Shown here: positions 23,064 through 35,561 of the stretch, in pieces
How positions within the stretch are numbered: the stretch's first letter is position 1
Layout of the letters: the number at the start of each line of letters is the position of its first letter
From: Gymnopilus junonius
Taxonomy: Eukaryota; Basidiomycota; Agaricomycetes; Agaricales; Galerinaceae
Direction of reading: 5' to 3'
Length of the DNA stretch: 64,000 nucleotides
Assembly (NCBI GenBank): GCA_015501075.1
Contig: JADNYJ010000145.1
Span: 1-64,000, forward strand
Made by a program: the position numbers and the translations under genes
The notes under the pieces: generated by a model
Database searches by the model: none
What the model saw: only the letters and a program-made list of their open reading frames with translations
What the model was told of the DNA's origin: nothing

Positions 23064-24870
23064 ATGTCTCGCAACTCCTTATTTTCTCGGAGAAAGGGTA
23101 TCACACCACCAGTGAGTTTTCGGAAATTCACGCTCCATCTTCTGCAGTCGTTGACTTCGGGTTCACCACAGCGCGTGAATTGTGTTTTCTGCGAGCGACC
23201 TGTACTACACAGTCCTCATAATCGTTGTAAATTATCTGATGACGGCCCCTGTATCCCTTGCACCAAGTTGGAAGAGCTGAGAGCCCGATTGACAAATGCT
23301 AAGCAACAATTTTCGGAAATGGAACAAGAAATTAATGGCTTGGTCAATGAACACTGGGAGCTGCTGCAGCAGATAAATCACATCCACGATCCAATTTTTC
23401 ACCGACTTCCCCCAGAGATCACCTCCGATATATTCCAGCTTTGCGTCCCGGAAATATCATTTGATACAGAATCATTTAATGAAAGTAACGACGACGACAT
23501 TTGGAACGGTATCACGCTGCGGTTGGGTTTGACAGCTGTCTGTCGAGAGTGGCGGCGCCTTGCATTCTCGACACCCCACCTATGGACTTTCGTGCCCGTA
23601 CATTTCCATAAGGAGCATATGCAGCGGAACGCTGAGGTCATCCAGGAGTGGCTTGGGCGTTCAGGCCAGATGCCGCTGTCGATCCGCGCCTATGCTAATG
23701 AACGTTGGACTCCGTCGACTGAAGCCGTCAATTTGATTGACTCGATCAATCGGGAATCCAGGCGATGGGAGATGCTCGACCTTCGCATGCCCTACAAATT
23801 CACTTCCCTATTTGTTGGAGACCCGGAAGAGTCTGGACTTTCGCCTCTGCGATCTCTCAGGCTCGAAGTAAATGCAATGGAATACGAGTTGCCACTCGGT
23901 TTTCAAAGGCGGAATGTCACGTCGAGGCCTGTTAATGTTCTTCTTACATGGGTACGCCTCAAATCGGTTGAAATTCAGTGGGACAGCATCACGTGGGTGG
24001 AAGTGGAGGGTGGCATCTACATGGACGAATGTCTGGAGCTTCTCAAGAATTCTCCGAAACTCAAACACTGTAGGATGAACCAAACTTCAACAACGTCGTA
24101 GCAGCGCTGCTTTAGATTTCCCACTTCCAGACCATGTAATTGTCCATCGTCTAATCAACGATCTCACCATTGACTGGCCTGTTATGGGCACAATGCCTAT
24201 CTTTCTCAACAAAGTCGGCTTCCCTTCGCTGAAACGACTTGTGATCAAGGGTGGACGGGGAGACAATGCAGCAGAAGAGCTCGCCTCGTTTTTCAAGCGA
24301 TCTCCCTGTCCTGTGGAGGTTCTTGTTTTGGACGACACCTTATATACCAGTGACGATATCATCTCTGTCCTGATGCAAGTTCCCTCTGTCATCCAACTGG
24401 AACTTTTGATGGATGATGACGAAGCACCACCGGAAGATGTGAACCTTTCGCCTGAAGGGTTCTTCAAGTTCCTAGCTCGGACATCGATTATAAAGGATGG
24501 ATCTCTCCCCACATTCCTTCCTAACCTTCGCATTGTGTGGTTCGAAGCATTGCAGGCTTTTTCTTGGGACCTCTTTCCTCACGTGTTTGGCCCCCTTTCG
24601 GAATTGCACAATCCCCTTCGCCGTCCTCTGGAATCCTTTCACTTATCTTTTTATGCAGATATACCTGACGATCATTATTATATTATCGACAAAGAGCCCG
24701 CGCTCGACCTCCTTGCCATCAGAAAGGCTGGTTTGGACTTCGTAGTTGAGCCTGAGGCCAATGACGGTTTCCTCTTCCGTTCTTTGGATTATCATGGCAT
24801 ACCATATGATGATTTGGAAGATTCAAACAACCCAGATGTGTCTTCTGAACCCCCTCCAGATTCGGAATAG
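23064..24870 (+). pseudogene. F-box-like protein with Cys-rich N-terminus, one frameshift
   Basis: Same family as 9940-11199 and 25226-26895. ATG 23064 gives a basic 35-residue leader before the conserved C-x2-C-x11-C-x7-C-x2-C (CVFCERP ... GPCIPC). An upstream intron just before the Cys motif is also possible. Coiled coil, then INHIHDPIFHRLPPEITSDI, LTAVCREWRRLAFSTPHLW and GRSGQMPLSI mark the F-box-like core. A +1 shift at about 24096-24101 separates the N-terminal part (ends at 24101 in that frame) from the C-terminal part. The latter resumes at SSAALDFPLPDHVIVH and runs through KRLVIKGG, FFKRSPCP and the acidic tail to TAG 24870. With the shift ignored, it aligns with the 25226 gene end to end. 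Likely a ubiquitin-ligase substrate receptor type. Confidence 0.7.
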
Positions 24871-24989
24871 ATTGAGTATCAATTCTTCTTTAATTCACCA
24901 CATGTCAACGTGCATAAAATATGAATTGGGGGCATCTTGATGCTAAGTAAGAAAACTTACTCTGAATGTGAGGAAGCTCGAAGCCGTCG

Positions 24990-25010
24990 AGGAACTCTTT
25001 GAAATATAAA
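24990..25010 (+). promoter_or_regulatory. TATA-like box before the third F-box gene
   Basis: GAAATATAAAAGG lies about 225 bp before ATG 25226 and is followed by a CT-rich leader. Inferred from position only. Confidence 0.3.
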
Positions 25011-25225
25011 AGGAAGGTGCTTTCCACGCATAAGCCCAGTCCGATGTCTTTCATCAATCTGTCGTTGAGGTTCCGTTCAGCCTCAACCTTTCGTTTTTTC
25101 TGTTCATTCTTCTCGAACGTTTCTTTCTAAAATTGCGCATCCGCCCCACAGTTAAGCCTTCTAGCTTCGAGCAAGTCCCACCTGTCCTTACAGGACTCAC
25201 GCCTTGAGGTCATTCGCCACAAGGT

Positions 25226-26895
25226 ATGGAGTGTGTCTTATGCAACCAACCGACGTTACAAGAACCTCCGAATCATTGTGGAATATACGATGAGGGTCCC
25301 TGCGTTCCCTGTACCAAGATGAAGGAGCTGAATTGTCGAATGGCCCAGACGAAGCAAAATTTTTTAGAAGAAATGAACGACTTGAAAACAGAACATCAGA
25401 AGCTGCTGCAAGAGATAAACCAAGTTCACAACCCCATTTCTCGACATCTTCCTCCGGAAATTATATCCCACATATTCCAGCTCTGTGTCCCGCATATATC
25501 TTTTGATACAGAACCATATTATAACTGCGACATCGACGATGTTTGGGGCAATATTGTCCCCCGGATCAACTTGGGAGCTGTTTGTCGAGATTGGCGACAC
25601 GTCGCATTGACGACCCCACGGCTCTGGAATTTCATGTTGGTTAACCTTGATTGGGTCCATCTGCAACGAAACATCGAGGTCACCCAAGAATTGCTTGAAC
25701 GGTCAGGCACACTCCCTCTGCTGATTCGCGTCTATTCGTACGACCCCCGAACGAAGTTGACTTCAAAAGTCAGAAGCATAATCAACGTAATCAATCAACA
25801 GTCCAGCCGGTGGCAGATGCTCGATCTTCGCATCCCCGATAAGTTCATTTCCACATTTATTGGGAATTCAGAAGGAACAGGAATTTCTCCTCTGCGGTCT
25901 CTCCGGATTGAGCCAACAGAAGGGCATGGAGACAAGGTTTTCGGTTTTCGAGCGATGAATGTGATATACAGGCCCGTCGATATTTTTCTTACGAGGGTAC
26001 GCCACAAAGCAGTCGCGATTCAGTGGGACGCCGTCACTTGGGTACAAGCAGATCAAGCTTCCCTAGACGAATGCGTGGATCTCTTCCGAAATGCCCCTCA
26101 AATCAGGCACTGCAGGCTGACTGAAACCTCGAGCTCGGGGTCCGAACCTGATTTCCATTCCATACCATCACATGTAATTGTCCATCACCAAATTGAGGAT
26201 CTCACTGTTGAATTGCCCTTTTGGGGCTTCCTGGATGCCTTCTTCAGTCTAGTTAGCTTCCAGTCATTGAAACGACTGGTTATCATGGATGCAAATGAAG
26301 AACGTGCAGCAGAATTGTTAGCCTCCTTTTTCAAACGATCATCTTGTCGTCTGGAAGAACTCGTCTTGAAAGACACCTTTTTTACTAGCGACAGCATTAT
26401 CTCTGTGCTTATGGAAGTTCCTTCTCTTGTTGAACTTGAACTATTGACCGAGGAAGATACACCGACAGGCTTAAATCTTTCTCCTGAAGAATTCTTCAAA
26501 CTCCTAGCCAAGACCTCGATTGCAACAGATGGATCCATTAATGAGGAAGGGACGTTCCTTCCTCACCTTCAAGTTCTGCGGTTCGAAGCGTTAAGCTCTT
26601 TTTCATGGGACCTATTGCCTCCGGTGTTCGGAGCCATTTCTGAATTGAACAACCCTCGTCGTCGTCCTCTGAGAACATTTCATCTACGTTTGCATTCAAG
26701 CATATCTCGTAAATCATTGCCAATCATCGACAAAAATCCATTCTTGATCTTCTCGCCATCAGAAGGGCACGATTGGACTTCAAAATCGAAAACGACGATG
26801 TTATCCTTTCTTCTATGGACCATCATGGCATATCTTACGACCTGCATATTTCAAACGATTCAGTAGATACGTTTCTCGAATCCTCTACAAAATAG
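25226..26895 (+). CDS. F-box-like protein with Cys-rich N-terminus
   Basis: ATG 25226 opens MECVLCNQP; C3, C6, C18, C26 and C29 form C-x2-C-x11-C-x7-C-x2-C. A coiled coil follows (about 33-68), then HNPISRHLPPEIISHIFQ and LGAVCRDWRHVALTTPRLW of the F-box-like core, and a Leu/Trp-rich C-terminal region of about 400 residues. The literal frame ends at 26866. At an A run (26732-26736) the paralogue alignment asks for one more A, after which the frame reads LDLLAIRRARLDF and ends at TAG 26895. No intron is needed in the coding part. It sits head-to-tail with the 23064 paralogue, about 350 bp apart, so the pair is a tandem duplication. Confidence 0.75.
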
Positions 26896-28065
26896 CTTGC
26901 AGATGGTTCATTTATATCAATTTGTTCAACTCTCCAAATTTATTTAACACTAACATCCAGTGGCATCCTCTAATCTTCATCTTCATCGAGATTTTTTTTC
27001 TCAAGTGCTGAATCTTTGGTTGTTCCTAGAAAGAAGGAAGCATAAATATAACGAAGGATTTCGGAAACATTGAGTATCAGATCATTATTTCTTCCCAGTC
27101 TTTGGTCTTTGCAGTATGAGTCATAAGACAATGAAGTGATTCCTTGGGATTTGCTATCCGTAAGCTTTTGGTACCCTTTCTCGACTTCAATAACGCCATC
27201 GCTGTCCTTTGGAGACGTTCCATATTTATTTGGAATGCAACAATGGCGCGGATTGCAATTATCAACTTGCGATTGACAAATAACCAACCCTGAAAACTCG
27301 ACTGAATTTCATTGCATAAGGATGTCCTCTGTTTTCGGATCGTTATGGTACAGCAACAAATAGCAAACTTTTCTTTCCTTTTATTGAATTTTACTTGAAT
27401 TGAGATCGGATCGTCAGTACTTCGTGGTTCGGCCACAGGCATTATGCTTATTTATTGCAGAGTAAATAATTCTGCATTGCTATGGTCCACCGGCCTCAAT
27501 TTTTTTGAGTCACCAATCATTTGCTTCGGATAATTGTCGAACGTGATTTTGTGATGAAAATGGTGGTAAGTACACGCACCTGCCTGTCTTGATCCACAAC
27601 CCTCACAGCCACTTTATCCAAACCGACTTGCTATGTTTGGGCAACACTGCTGAGCTGCTGTGGTTTCTCAACGCTTTTACTGTTTATATCGCGAGGGGGC
27701 TGTGAAAAGTGGGCATTCAGGCCTAAGGGACCATCCTCAATTCTTCCTAATCTCAGCTTCATTACCCGGTCTTAGATTGATTGCAAAGTATGGGGTGCAT
27801 TTTTTGCCAGCAACGGGTGCTTCGTGGACCTACTCGACGCTGCCGGTTATCTCAGGGTGAAGATATGTGGAAGCCATAAGATCAGCCAAAGATCAGCGCA
27901 ACGCGACGCGTCGTGTGACAGCTGGCAGATCACGATCCTGTGACATTTCGCGCTTCGGCCACTGGCCACTGGTGAGCAATGAATACATTATTACAAGTGA
28001 GAGGTTTTGTCCGTTTTAGCTCTTCTCTGTGATCCCAAATCTCCATCACCATTCCGCCAATTCGC
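26896..28065. other. Intergenic; one doubtful minus-strand gene
   Basis: Apart from the doubtful gene at 26970-27442 no coding feature is supported. A GC-rich GCGACGCGTCG lies near 27905 without a nearby start codon. Confidence 0.3.
26970..27442 (-). CDS. Possible small hypothetical protein
   Basis: I do not recognise it. Two overlapping minus frames look protein-like: an N-terminal one from ATG 27442 (MPVAEPRSTDDPISIQVKF) and a C-terminal one ending in an acidic tail (KKNLDEDED) at 26970. They would need an intron or a shift near 27285 (after CNEIQSSFQ) to join. No motif is visible, and it may not be a gene. Confidence 0.2.
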
Positions 28066-30168
28066 TCATATGAGCAGGTCCTGATGATGACATGACAGCT
28101 TGAGTTTAGCTAATAGCGCGACCCACGAAGCAGCAGTCGTCTCCGCATTCACTTCAATTTCGACTATAGGTGCAACACTAGGGAGGTCGTTCCTAAGGCG
28201 GACCAGCAAGTCGTCAAACCTTGCCCTGGCAGTGATGCCTTCTTCATGTTTCCCAACAGCACAACAGAATATGCCCTGGGCAAGTAGACCACAAGCCAAA
28301 GACGGGAATGAACCATTGCGTGACTTTGAACGTTCCTCGAAGTACACCACAAACTTGTCCAACACCTCTACTTAAAATGTTTCCTTGCTCCCATAAGGCG
28401 TCGCAGATATTTCGCCCATATTTCTTTGCGTCTTTCTCAAATAGCCTCCTGAAAGCCAGGACCGCTTAATTGGAATAATCAAGAGCCTCTTCAAGAGACA
28501 TGAAATTGTGGAACTGCCGATGAGAGAGTCGGTAAAGCATACGTGCCAGCTCGGGATCAAGACCGCCATCAGGAAAATAACGAGACATGTACTTCATGAT
28601 GGTTGTCGCCTTTACCTGAGGTCCAACAGCATCAACGGCTCGGCCGTTATCATGCTGGCTGAACGAAAGTTGCTGTAAGGCACGAGCGTAGCTGAGGTTG
28701 GCTTGGTCAGGGAAATTGGCCAAGGCTTCCGCCCATTCTTGTTCAGTGCGCAAAAGGTGCAGATGAGAAGGACCATCTCCAAGTGAAGGAGGACGATTGG
28801 TGTCGATCAGGAGTTCAAACAATCGAACAGCTTCTTCTGCATGTTCGAGAGCCTTCCCGTTGTTTTTCTTGAGGGATGCCACAAATGCAGATGTTTTCAA
28901 CGCAGCAACGACTTGGGCCTGAACTTCTAGCTCCTTCGACTGCTTGTAGAGACGGCGATCGACCACAACAGCTTCTTGGACAGCTTTTTCCGCAGCGTCG
29001 TAATCTTTGACCCTGACGTAATAATTGCTGAGGCGTTCGAGGCTATAAGCTAAGTAAGGTGAATAAACCTTGGAGTCGGTCGACACAAGTGTTCGGAATA
29101 GATTGACTGTCCACAGTCCCATTGAGACCGCTTCCTGCTTCATCTCCAAGAAATCGAGCACATTGCAGAGACTGACCATTTTCCAAGCACCTGCTTGAAC
29201 AGAGACAATGCTCGGGTCATTGCGTATCAAGGTTTGAATTTCTTGAATTTTAGTGATAGTATTCTGCCGTAATGTAGCACCGTCATCCATTGCGTGGTTC
29301 ACAAGAACCAAGTTGATAAGGAGCCAAGTAAACCGGACTTCGTTTCTCGACAGCGTAAGAGCCTGAAGATGATAGCGTTTCCAAATGTCCGTTAATGGAG
29401 TCGATCTGAAAACGAATGTAGGCATCCGCGATGTGGTAAGTGGTGACTGTCGGGGGCAACCTGGCTAGTGTTTCTGAGCTGACTCCTAGGAAAGCGACTA
29501 TCCGTTCATCGGAAACCCAACTCGAAATCTGGCGCTGAATCACAGACAAAGAATGCCTGTTAGGATGCTCGATCAGCATAAGTTGATCATTGGTATTTGC
29601 GCTGGTAAACATCTTTGCAGAAGAAACGTCAGAAATTCGTGATCCAACATGAAATTGGAGAATACTGACTAGGATCTGAACGAGGCATGTGTTGGCACGA
29701 CTTTTAACTTCCACGAGAGACGATTCCATTTTGTTACTATTCATCCATGCGCTCGTCTTTTTATGATTCGACGATAATAACATCCGCACATCAGCGTCGA
29801 TATTTTTCAGATCCCTGCCATAAAACGTCTTGATGAGGCTCGAGCATAGCAGACCTTGCAACGATACTTACTGTAAAAAACCAATAATTATGTTCTTCGC
29901 GATGTCAGACTCATCCAACGCCGTGTAATGCTGACCACAAATGTCTTCGATCTCCTCAGCAATTTCAAGAATCTCGGTGGCGGCACTGTAAACGTTTGTG
30001 AACTATCTGGGGTCGTCAGCTTGATAGTCACTTCTGCAAGTGAAGGTAACGAACCTTTGCCAGTGAACGGTCCAGCGCTCGAGCCACTTCGATAATGTGC
30101 TTTATGACCAGCGCCAAAGACGGATAAAGGCCATGCCGAGGATATATTGGTACCAGTGTATCAGCCAT
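28066..30168 (-). pseudogene. TPR-repeat protein gene, broken
   Basis: Minus strand. ATG 30168 starts exon 1 (30055-30168); exons 2 (29873-30002) and 3 (from 29814) follow with clean introns. The N-terminus resembles the helical leader of fungal STAND/TPR proteins (EILEIAEEIEDICGQHY, WVSDERIVAFLG). The C-terminal half is tetratricopeptide-like: YLAYSLERLSNYYVRVKDYD, AAEKAVQEAVVVDRRLY, ALEHAEEAVRLFELL, YARALQQLSF. A one-base break lies near 29390, an in-frame TAA at 28466-28468, and another shift near 28380. Beyond the TAA the protein-like reading continues (VVYFEERSKSRNG ... GKHEEGITARARFDDLL). Three lesions, one a true nonsense codon, make loss of function likely. No NTPase domain is visible. 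Confidence 0.6.
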
Positions 30169-31531
30169 GTTAGGATCCCAAGCTTATTTGTGGATCCCAG
30201 AGACGCAAATGAGGGTATTTGAGAAAAGAAATCTTTGGCTTGAAGCTGTTCGTCGGGTTTTAAAACCTCAACGTCGCTATAGGCAGTGATGTTCCAGCGC
30301 AGTTCTTGACAAGATACGACAAGACAAGGACAGCAGTACCTGGATCAAGCCAACAGTTTCCGCCCATTATCATAGCCCGTGGCTGATACAGCGTTGGAAT
30401 GACAAAGAATCATGAGACCTCTGACTCGTTCTAGAGACAAATAAATAACCTACCGCGACCGGTTACTTGCATGTCAATGTCATTTGGACATCGTCCGAAT
30501 TCTCGAGATATGGATGTTGTTATACAAAGTCGAATCTTCCCACCAGCTTCCATAAGCAATGTTTCTAATCTGCTGGTCGATATCAGGGTGAAATGCCTTG
30601 CTAGGAGCGGCGTGGAGTTATTGTCCAGGACAGGGTAGTAGGATAAGATCAAGGAGCTAATTGAAGTTGAGGAAAATGGTCGAGTCACGTGAGCCTTAAA
30701 GGGGAATGCTCCTCCGCAATTCAATTTCCTTTTCCTTTCTTCTTTTGAACTTCACCCCTCTCTTACAAAATTTCCCGTAAACTTAGGTTGTGTCAAAAAT
30801 CTATTTCAACCATAATTCTCTGGGATCGAAGGCCGGCCTATTTTGGTCTTATTATTCGTGGTCTGGACCCGAACCAGGACTGCCGGATTCAAATCATTAT
30901 CCTCAAAACACTTTCTGCACAGTTATCTGCATGGCTAGCTATGTGTTTGACGTCTCCTAGGACTTGCGGGCTTTTGTGCCAACCTTCACCACTATATGAG
31001 GTCACACACGGGCATTCCGATCACGACTGTGGTAACAATCTGGTCGCGAGTTACCCACAGCATCGCTTGCCATTCTACCAAAGTTGGCACCTCCACTGCA
31101 CTGGAGGAATGTCGTGTGTATCTGCCCAGCTGCAGTCCGTCGACGACTCTAACCGCGAGTCTCTTGGAGGGTCAGTCATGTAATTCAGGTTGGAATACCG
31201 ATTTTTAATTCATATCCAATAGATTTCATACCAAGCGTGTTGCCTGTTACATTAATAGTCTCCAAGATAGAAGTTGAGTTGGAAGACGCTTTCACTCTAG
31301 GGAGTTCTAGACCAACATTATGATATTCCGTAACCCACGGGGATGCCAGCCTTAAAGCCTGTCCATGTCTTGTCGTCGGCCCAAACCCCTCTGTCAAATC
31401 GCAACTAGCGGTGCAGTTCGGATCTCACTGCCTCCTGCGCGGGCCAACTCGGAAGGTACAAGTCGTACAAAAGGGCTTGACACCAATCAATATTCATCGA
31501 CGTCACACCAACTTTATTCTTGTCGAACGAC
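30169..31531. other. No supported gene
   Basis: Promoter region shared by the divergent TPR pseudogene and the alternative oxidase. A 97-residue minus frame (30431-30724) and a plus frame (30788-31183) have no recognisable features and are not called. Confidence 0.4.
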
Positions 31532-33305
31532 ATGTTGAGGACTGCCGTAGTGAAAACCTCTCGGCCGGCTTTCAGATTGGGACTGGTTGCTCCCTGTCTG
31601 GCAGCTTCGCCTCCATGCCTTCGCAGTGCATTCCTTGTTGTTGGGACCTCGGCTGCTCCTGCTGCAAGACATCTCTCAACTTCTTCAGCACGTTCCAATG
31701 ATGACCTGACGTCAAGATCGGCTATTCACGCAGCTACTGAAAAACACAAGCGTATGTTATTCATTACCCGACTATTTTCGATATGGTTCTCATGGAATGG
31801 CCAATCTCACAGAGGACCTTCCTGGCTCATCCTCATCTGCAACTTCTCTCATAACAAAGCAAAGTCACACAGTGCACACCATTCCGGATACAATCCAGGG
31901 TGATTGGGTGTTATTCCACCCTGTTTATTCCAAAGATGAGATGACATCGGTGGAGGTCCGTTCCTTACTCTGTATACCATTTTTCACGTTCCTATTTCTG
32001 ACGCCTTCCAAATCTAGGTACTTCACAGAGTACCGACGACATTCTCGGATAGTTTGGCTCACTGGCTCGTCAAAACCGCACGGACGATCTTCGATTGGGT
32101 TGTTGGGTACAAACACATAGAGACCCCTCCAACTCCTGACATGACTATCGAGCAGCTGCGCAAGGCTGGCTATTTGCTTACTGAAAAACAATGGCTTGAC
32201 GTAGGTTTTCCTGTCACAACAACTCGCGCCTTCCTTTTTAACTTGCTTTCTCTTTAGCGCATTTTGTTCCTAGAAAGCATTGCAGGAGTTCCTGGCATGG
32301 TAGCGGCGACTCTTCGTCACCTTACCAGCCTACGGTTGATGGTGAATAAGACTCATAAAGGACATTTGACAGTACCGTGACTAATTATGACGTTACAGCG
32401 CCGTGACAAGGGATGGTAGGCTCCAATCTTTTCGAATTGCCTATGTTTCTCTTGAAGACTAATGGATATCTCAGGATTCATACATGTCTCGAAGAGGCTG
32501 AAAACGAAAGGATGCACCTCATGTGAGCGATTCAAATCTTTAATATCATTTTTTTTACTTAAGCTAAAGCCACTGCAGGACTTTCATGCACATTCGAAAG
32601 CCAGGCATGTTCTTCCGCCTTCTAGTTCTGGGAGCCCAAGGCGTTTTCTATAATCTATTCTGTTCGTCGTTTGTAATGCTTTCCATTTGGGTAGAACTCA
32701 CCGGGTTTCTTGTAGTTTTGGTGTATACAGTCTCCCCAAGATCCGCCCATCGTTTCGTGGGGTACCTCGAGGAAGAGGCCGTCGTCACATAGTAAGCGAC
32801 AAGCATGGAAGCGGTGCGAGGGCTGTCGGAACTGACATTTCTTTATAGTACCCGTTGCATCCACGATCTCGAAGCTGGCAAGATACCAGAATGGTACGTG
32901 GCTTTTGAGCCCCGTGCATCTCGTCACTTTCTCAATACATGACCCACAGGACCGACTTTCCAGCTCCTGAGATTGCAATCGACTACTGGCGCCTCCAACC
33001 GAATGCCAAGCTTCTGGATGTTATCTACGCAGTGAGGTCGGACGAGACGACCCATCGATTCGTGAATCACACTCTCGCGAATCTCAACTCTGATACGGAT
33101 GTCAACCCTTTCGCCCTTCGAGAGCCTGATATGCATGTCAAAGGAAAGACGTTAGGGTGCGTATAAGGGGTTTCAGTTGGTAGTGATATTGCTCTAAACG
33201 ATGTTGTTCAGGTTTGAACGCTCGGAATCTGAGGAGTACGTGAAGGAGTCTCGCGAGATCATAGAAAAACATGCCCATGAAGTTCAGGCCGAGGTCAAGG
33301 TTTGA
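31532..33305 (+). CDS. AOX1: Mitochondrial alternative oxidase
   Basis: This is the cyanide-insensitive ubiquinol oxidase of the inner mitochondrial membrane, a di-iron enzyme that passes electrons from ubiquinol to oxygen. Eleven exons (31532-31751, 31813-31955, 32018-32200, 32258-32341, 32399-32415, 32475-32522, 32579-32661, 32716-32791, 32849-32893, 32950-33156, 33212-33305) sum to exactly 1200 nt, or 399 residues. The Arg/Ser/Ala-rich start ([15 protein letters not shown]) looks like a mitochondrial presequence. Iron ligands are visible in [36 protein letters not shown] and [12 protein letters not shown]. Exon 5 is only 17 nt, and the intron after exon 7 uses GTTCGT. The AOX motif usually reads RADExxHR; here it is RSDETTHR, with both ligands kept. 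It converges with the KHE1-type gene. Confidence 0.96.
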
Positions 33306-33878
33306 TACCCCCCCGAAAAATGCATTCTCATTTTTTTTTCATACCCCACAACTCATCCGTACGTTCTATATGCTCGGCCTATGGTCGATTAAGGCGTCTC
33401 TGGAAGCTTACTGGACAGCTTTTACTTAACATAGGTTGCTTCTCACTATATCCTTTTAATTAACATCTATGAGATTTTGGTTTCAATTTTCTCTGTACAA
33501 TATGTAATTACTGCAATTTCTAAATTGTGATTGAAATACGTTTCTTGGAAGTACATATAAGCGCATTGCTGCCCTGTAAGTTGGGATATAAAGTATGTCA
33601 ATGAAAGATCCATTCCACGTAGATCAATCCTATGCTCCCTTGACCTAGCATCCAAACGACTCAGTCGTGAACGGATGTAGGGCCAGGCTGAAAGTTATAG
33701 GACCGTTCAGCCCAGAGAAGTCGCCTTGTCCTCCAGATAATATCTTCGATAAGGAAATGACATTGGCAAATGCAAAGAAATCGCAGCACAGCATGTGCCG
33801 GGCAATGAGCGCCAAGTCCGACCGCTTTGGACCACGACATTCGAGACCAGGGTGCAACACGATCAAATTGCAATAGGA
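33306..33878. other. Convergent 3' ends, no gene
   Basis: Space between the stops of AOX (plus) and the KHE1-type gene (minus); small open frames here have no recognisable content. Confidence 0.5.
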
Positions 33879-35104
33879 TTATGATTTGATGGACAATCTC
33901 GTACGTGTTTGGTCGATAGCGCGATTCAAGTCGTTGGAAACTATCGCGTCATTCTGGAGTTCGAAAACGGACAGGAGGGCAGGCACAGCTTCCTGTCCTA
34001 AGAGTAGGGTATATTCGGGGTCTGCTGAAGCAAAGTCTAACTTGGAGGACTTGGATTTGGGAGGTGAGCTGGGCTCGGTGGCTGCGGATGTGGGCACGGC
34101 AGATGTGGTCTTTGTGGATGATGGTACATTGGCCCAATTTAAGGGAGGGGATATCCGATAAGTTCTATACACTTGATCTAGCAGTTCGCTTCCTTGGGGT
34201 TCAATTAAGTTATGTTCTAAGAGAGTTTGCAGGTATTTTGAAGCCTTGTATGCTAATCAATCGACGTTAGGGCTCTGAGCCAGGTTGTAGACGATCAAGT
34301 GAACGCGCACCTCTGTAATGTGACCATGCCCGCCAAACACAGAAAAAAAAGGGGAGATTAGGGATTATAGCTTCAAACCATAGAATGAGCTCAAGTTCTA
34401 GACGAGATACAGCGAGAAACTCACGAATAAGCATAAAAGGAGCAGTGAAAGGAGACAGGAATATCCACAAAAAGAATCCTTTCCTATGTCGTGGTATCCG
34501 AAGTTCAACAAGATCACGAAGGTCTGAAAGCGCTGTTGTGGGCGACAGAATCGAAGGTGGATATAAAAGGGGAAATTTCTAGACAAATGCGTAGAGTGAG
34601 TGGAATGAAGGTGCATTATACAATAAGAAACGCACTAAGGGAAGTGGACTCTTCTCCAGTTGCTTGAGCGATGGTGCTAATGACGGATCGAATTTTTTAA
34701 GCTCCAGCTCTTCAAACTCTATGCGGTCTATTAGTTTCTCTCCTATCTGATGCGTTTTCAACTAGAGAAGGTTAGCACGTCCATTCAAACCTAAATGACC
34801 ATAAACGCAATCATACCTTCCATCCACCCTGAGCTTTCCCAAATCCAGCCCAGATATCTGCAGCTTTCTGCGTCGCCCAATTCACGACGCCCTCCTCCGG
34901 TAGCCAGCCCTTCTTCTCTTCCGTCACTTTTGATCCGTCTTCGCCCTTCTCAGCCTGCACACTCGCTGGTAACTTCTTTGGCGGTAATTGGATCTGGTAG
35001 TACGTGTAACGGCTCAATTGACCATTGTTGAGGTACTGGATCCGCCTACTAGGCCGTGTGAGAGGTACAGCTACGATCCTCATCGTCCGAAGTGCAGCTA
35101 CCAT
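33879..35104 (-). CDS. Mitochondrial K+/H+ exchange-related protein (Mit_KHE1 type)
   Basis: Five minus-strand exons (34817-35104, 34636-34761, 34425-34578, 34311-34370, 33879-34252) total 1002 nt, giving 333 residues without a break. ATG 35104 gives MVAALRTMRIVAVPLTRPSR. The family traits that I recall for Pfam Mit_KHE1 are present: the MRIVAxPLTR start, WATQKAADIWAGFGKAQGGW, LIDRIEFEELELKK, a YPPSILSP turn, the hydrophobic segment FLWIFLSPFTAPFMLI, and PNLPFFFCVWRAWSHYRAYK. Yeast relatives are linked to potassium/proton exchange across the inner membrane. The C-terminus is polar, with Ser/Thr runs and a short Leu helix. The family name is from memory; the exon chain is certain. Confidence 0.85.
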
Positions 35105-35561
35105 CGTGAAATCGGTTGGGGGTCGTGTAGGGTCTTGCTCCACCAAAGGTGACGTGAATTAAGCCTGATACTGTAAATTCCCAAGGGCTTTTCGGTTCTG
35201 AATACAATCTTGACCAAATTTGTTTCGAAAAAGTAGAAAAAGCCGAGAAAAGAATAGGAAGAAAAGAGCAGCGGTGGAGGGAAAAACAGAGGGGTTGTGG
35301 AGAATAAATAGCAACCATAAAATTCAAGCGCGTCAACATCTTGCCGAACGTGCCGGCCTTTCGTTTAATAAAGCTCGAGACCAAATTGATATTCCGCTTC
35401 TGCACCAGCATTAGTACAACGAGTTCCGTAAGTAAAGATATAGACGATTGTCTGCAAGTAGCTAGTAGTAGAGTAATTTAAACAGTCATAATTTAAGGGC
35501 TGCCAGCCAGCGGCAGGACGGCAGGAAAGAAGTCACGAATCAAATGTCAAAAGAGAAAACT
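35105..35561. other. Intergenic between two minus-strand genes
   Basis: Upstream of the KHE1-type gene and downstream of SMC6; no supported coding sequence. Confidence 0.5.

Noticed and set aside
27903..27915. ACGCGT in GCGACGCGTCG as a cell-cycle box
   Set aside because: No gene start nearby on either strand; likely chance.
30431..30724. 97-residue minus-strand frame upstream of the TPR pseudogene
   Set aside because: No motif and no link to the clear exon chain that begins at 30168.
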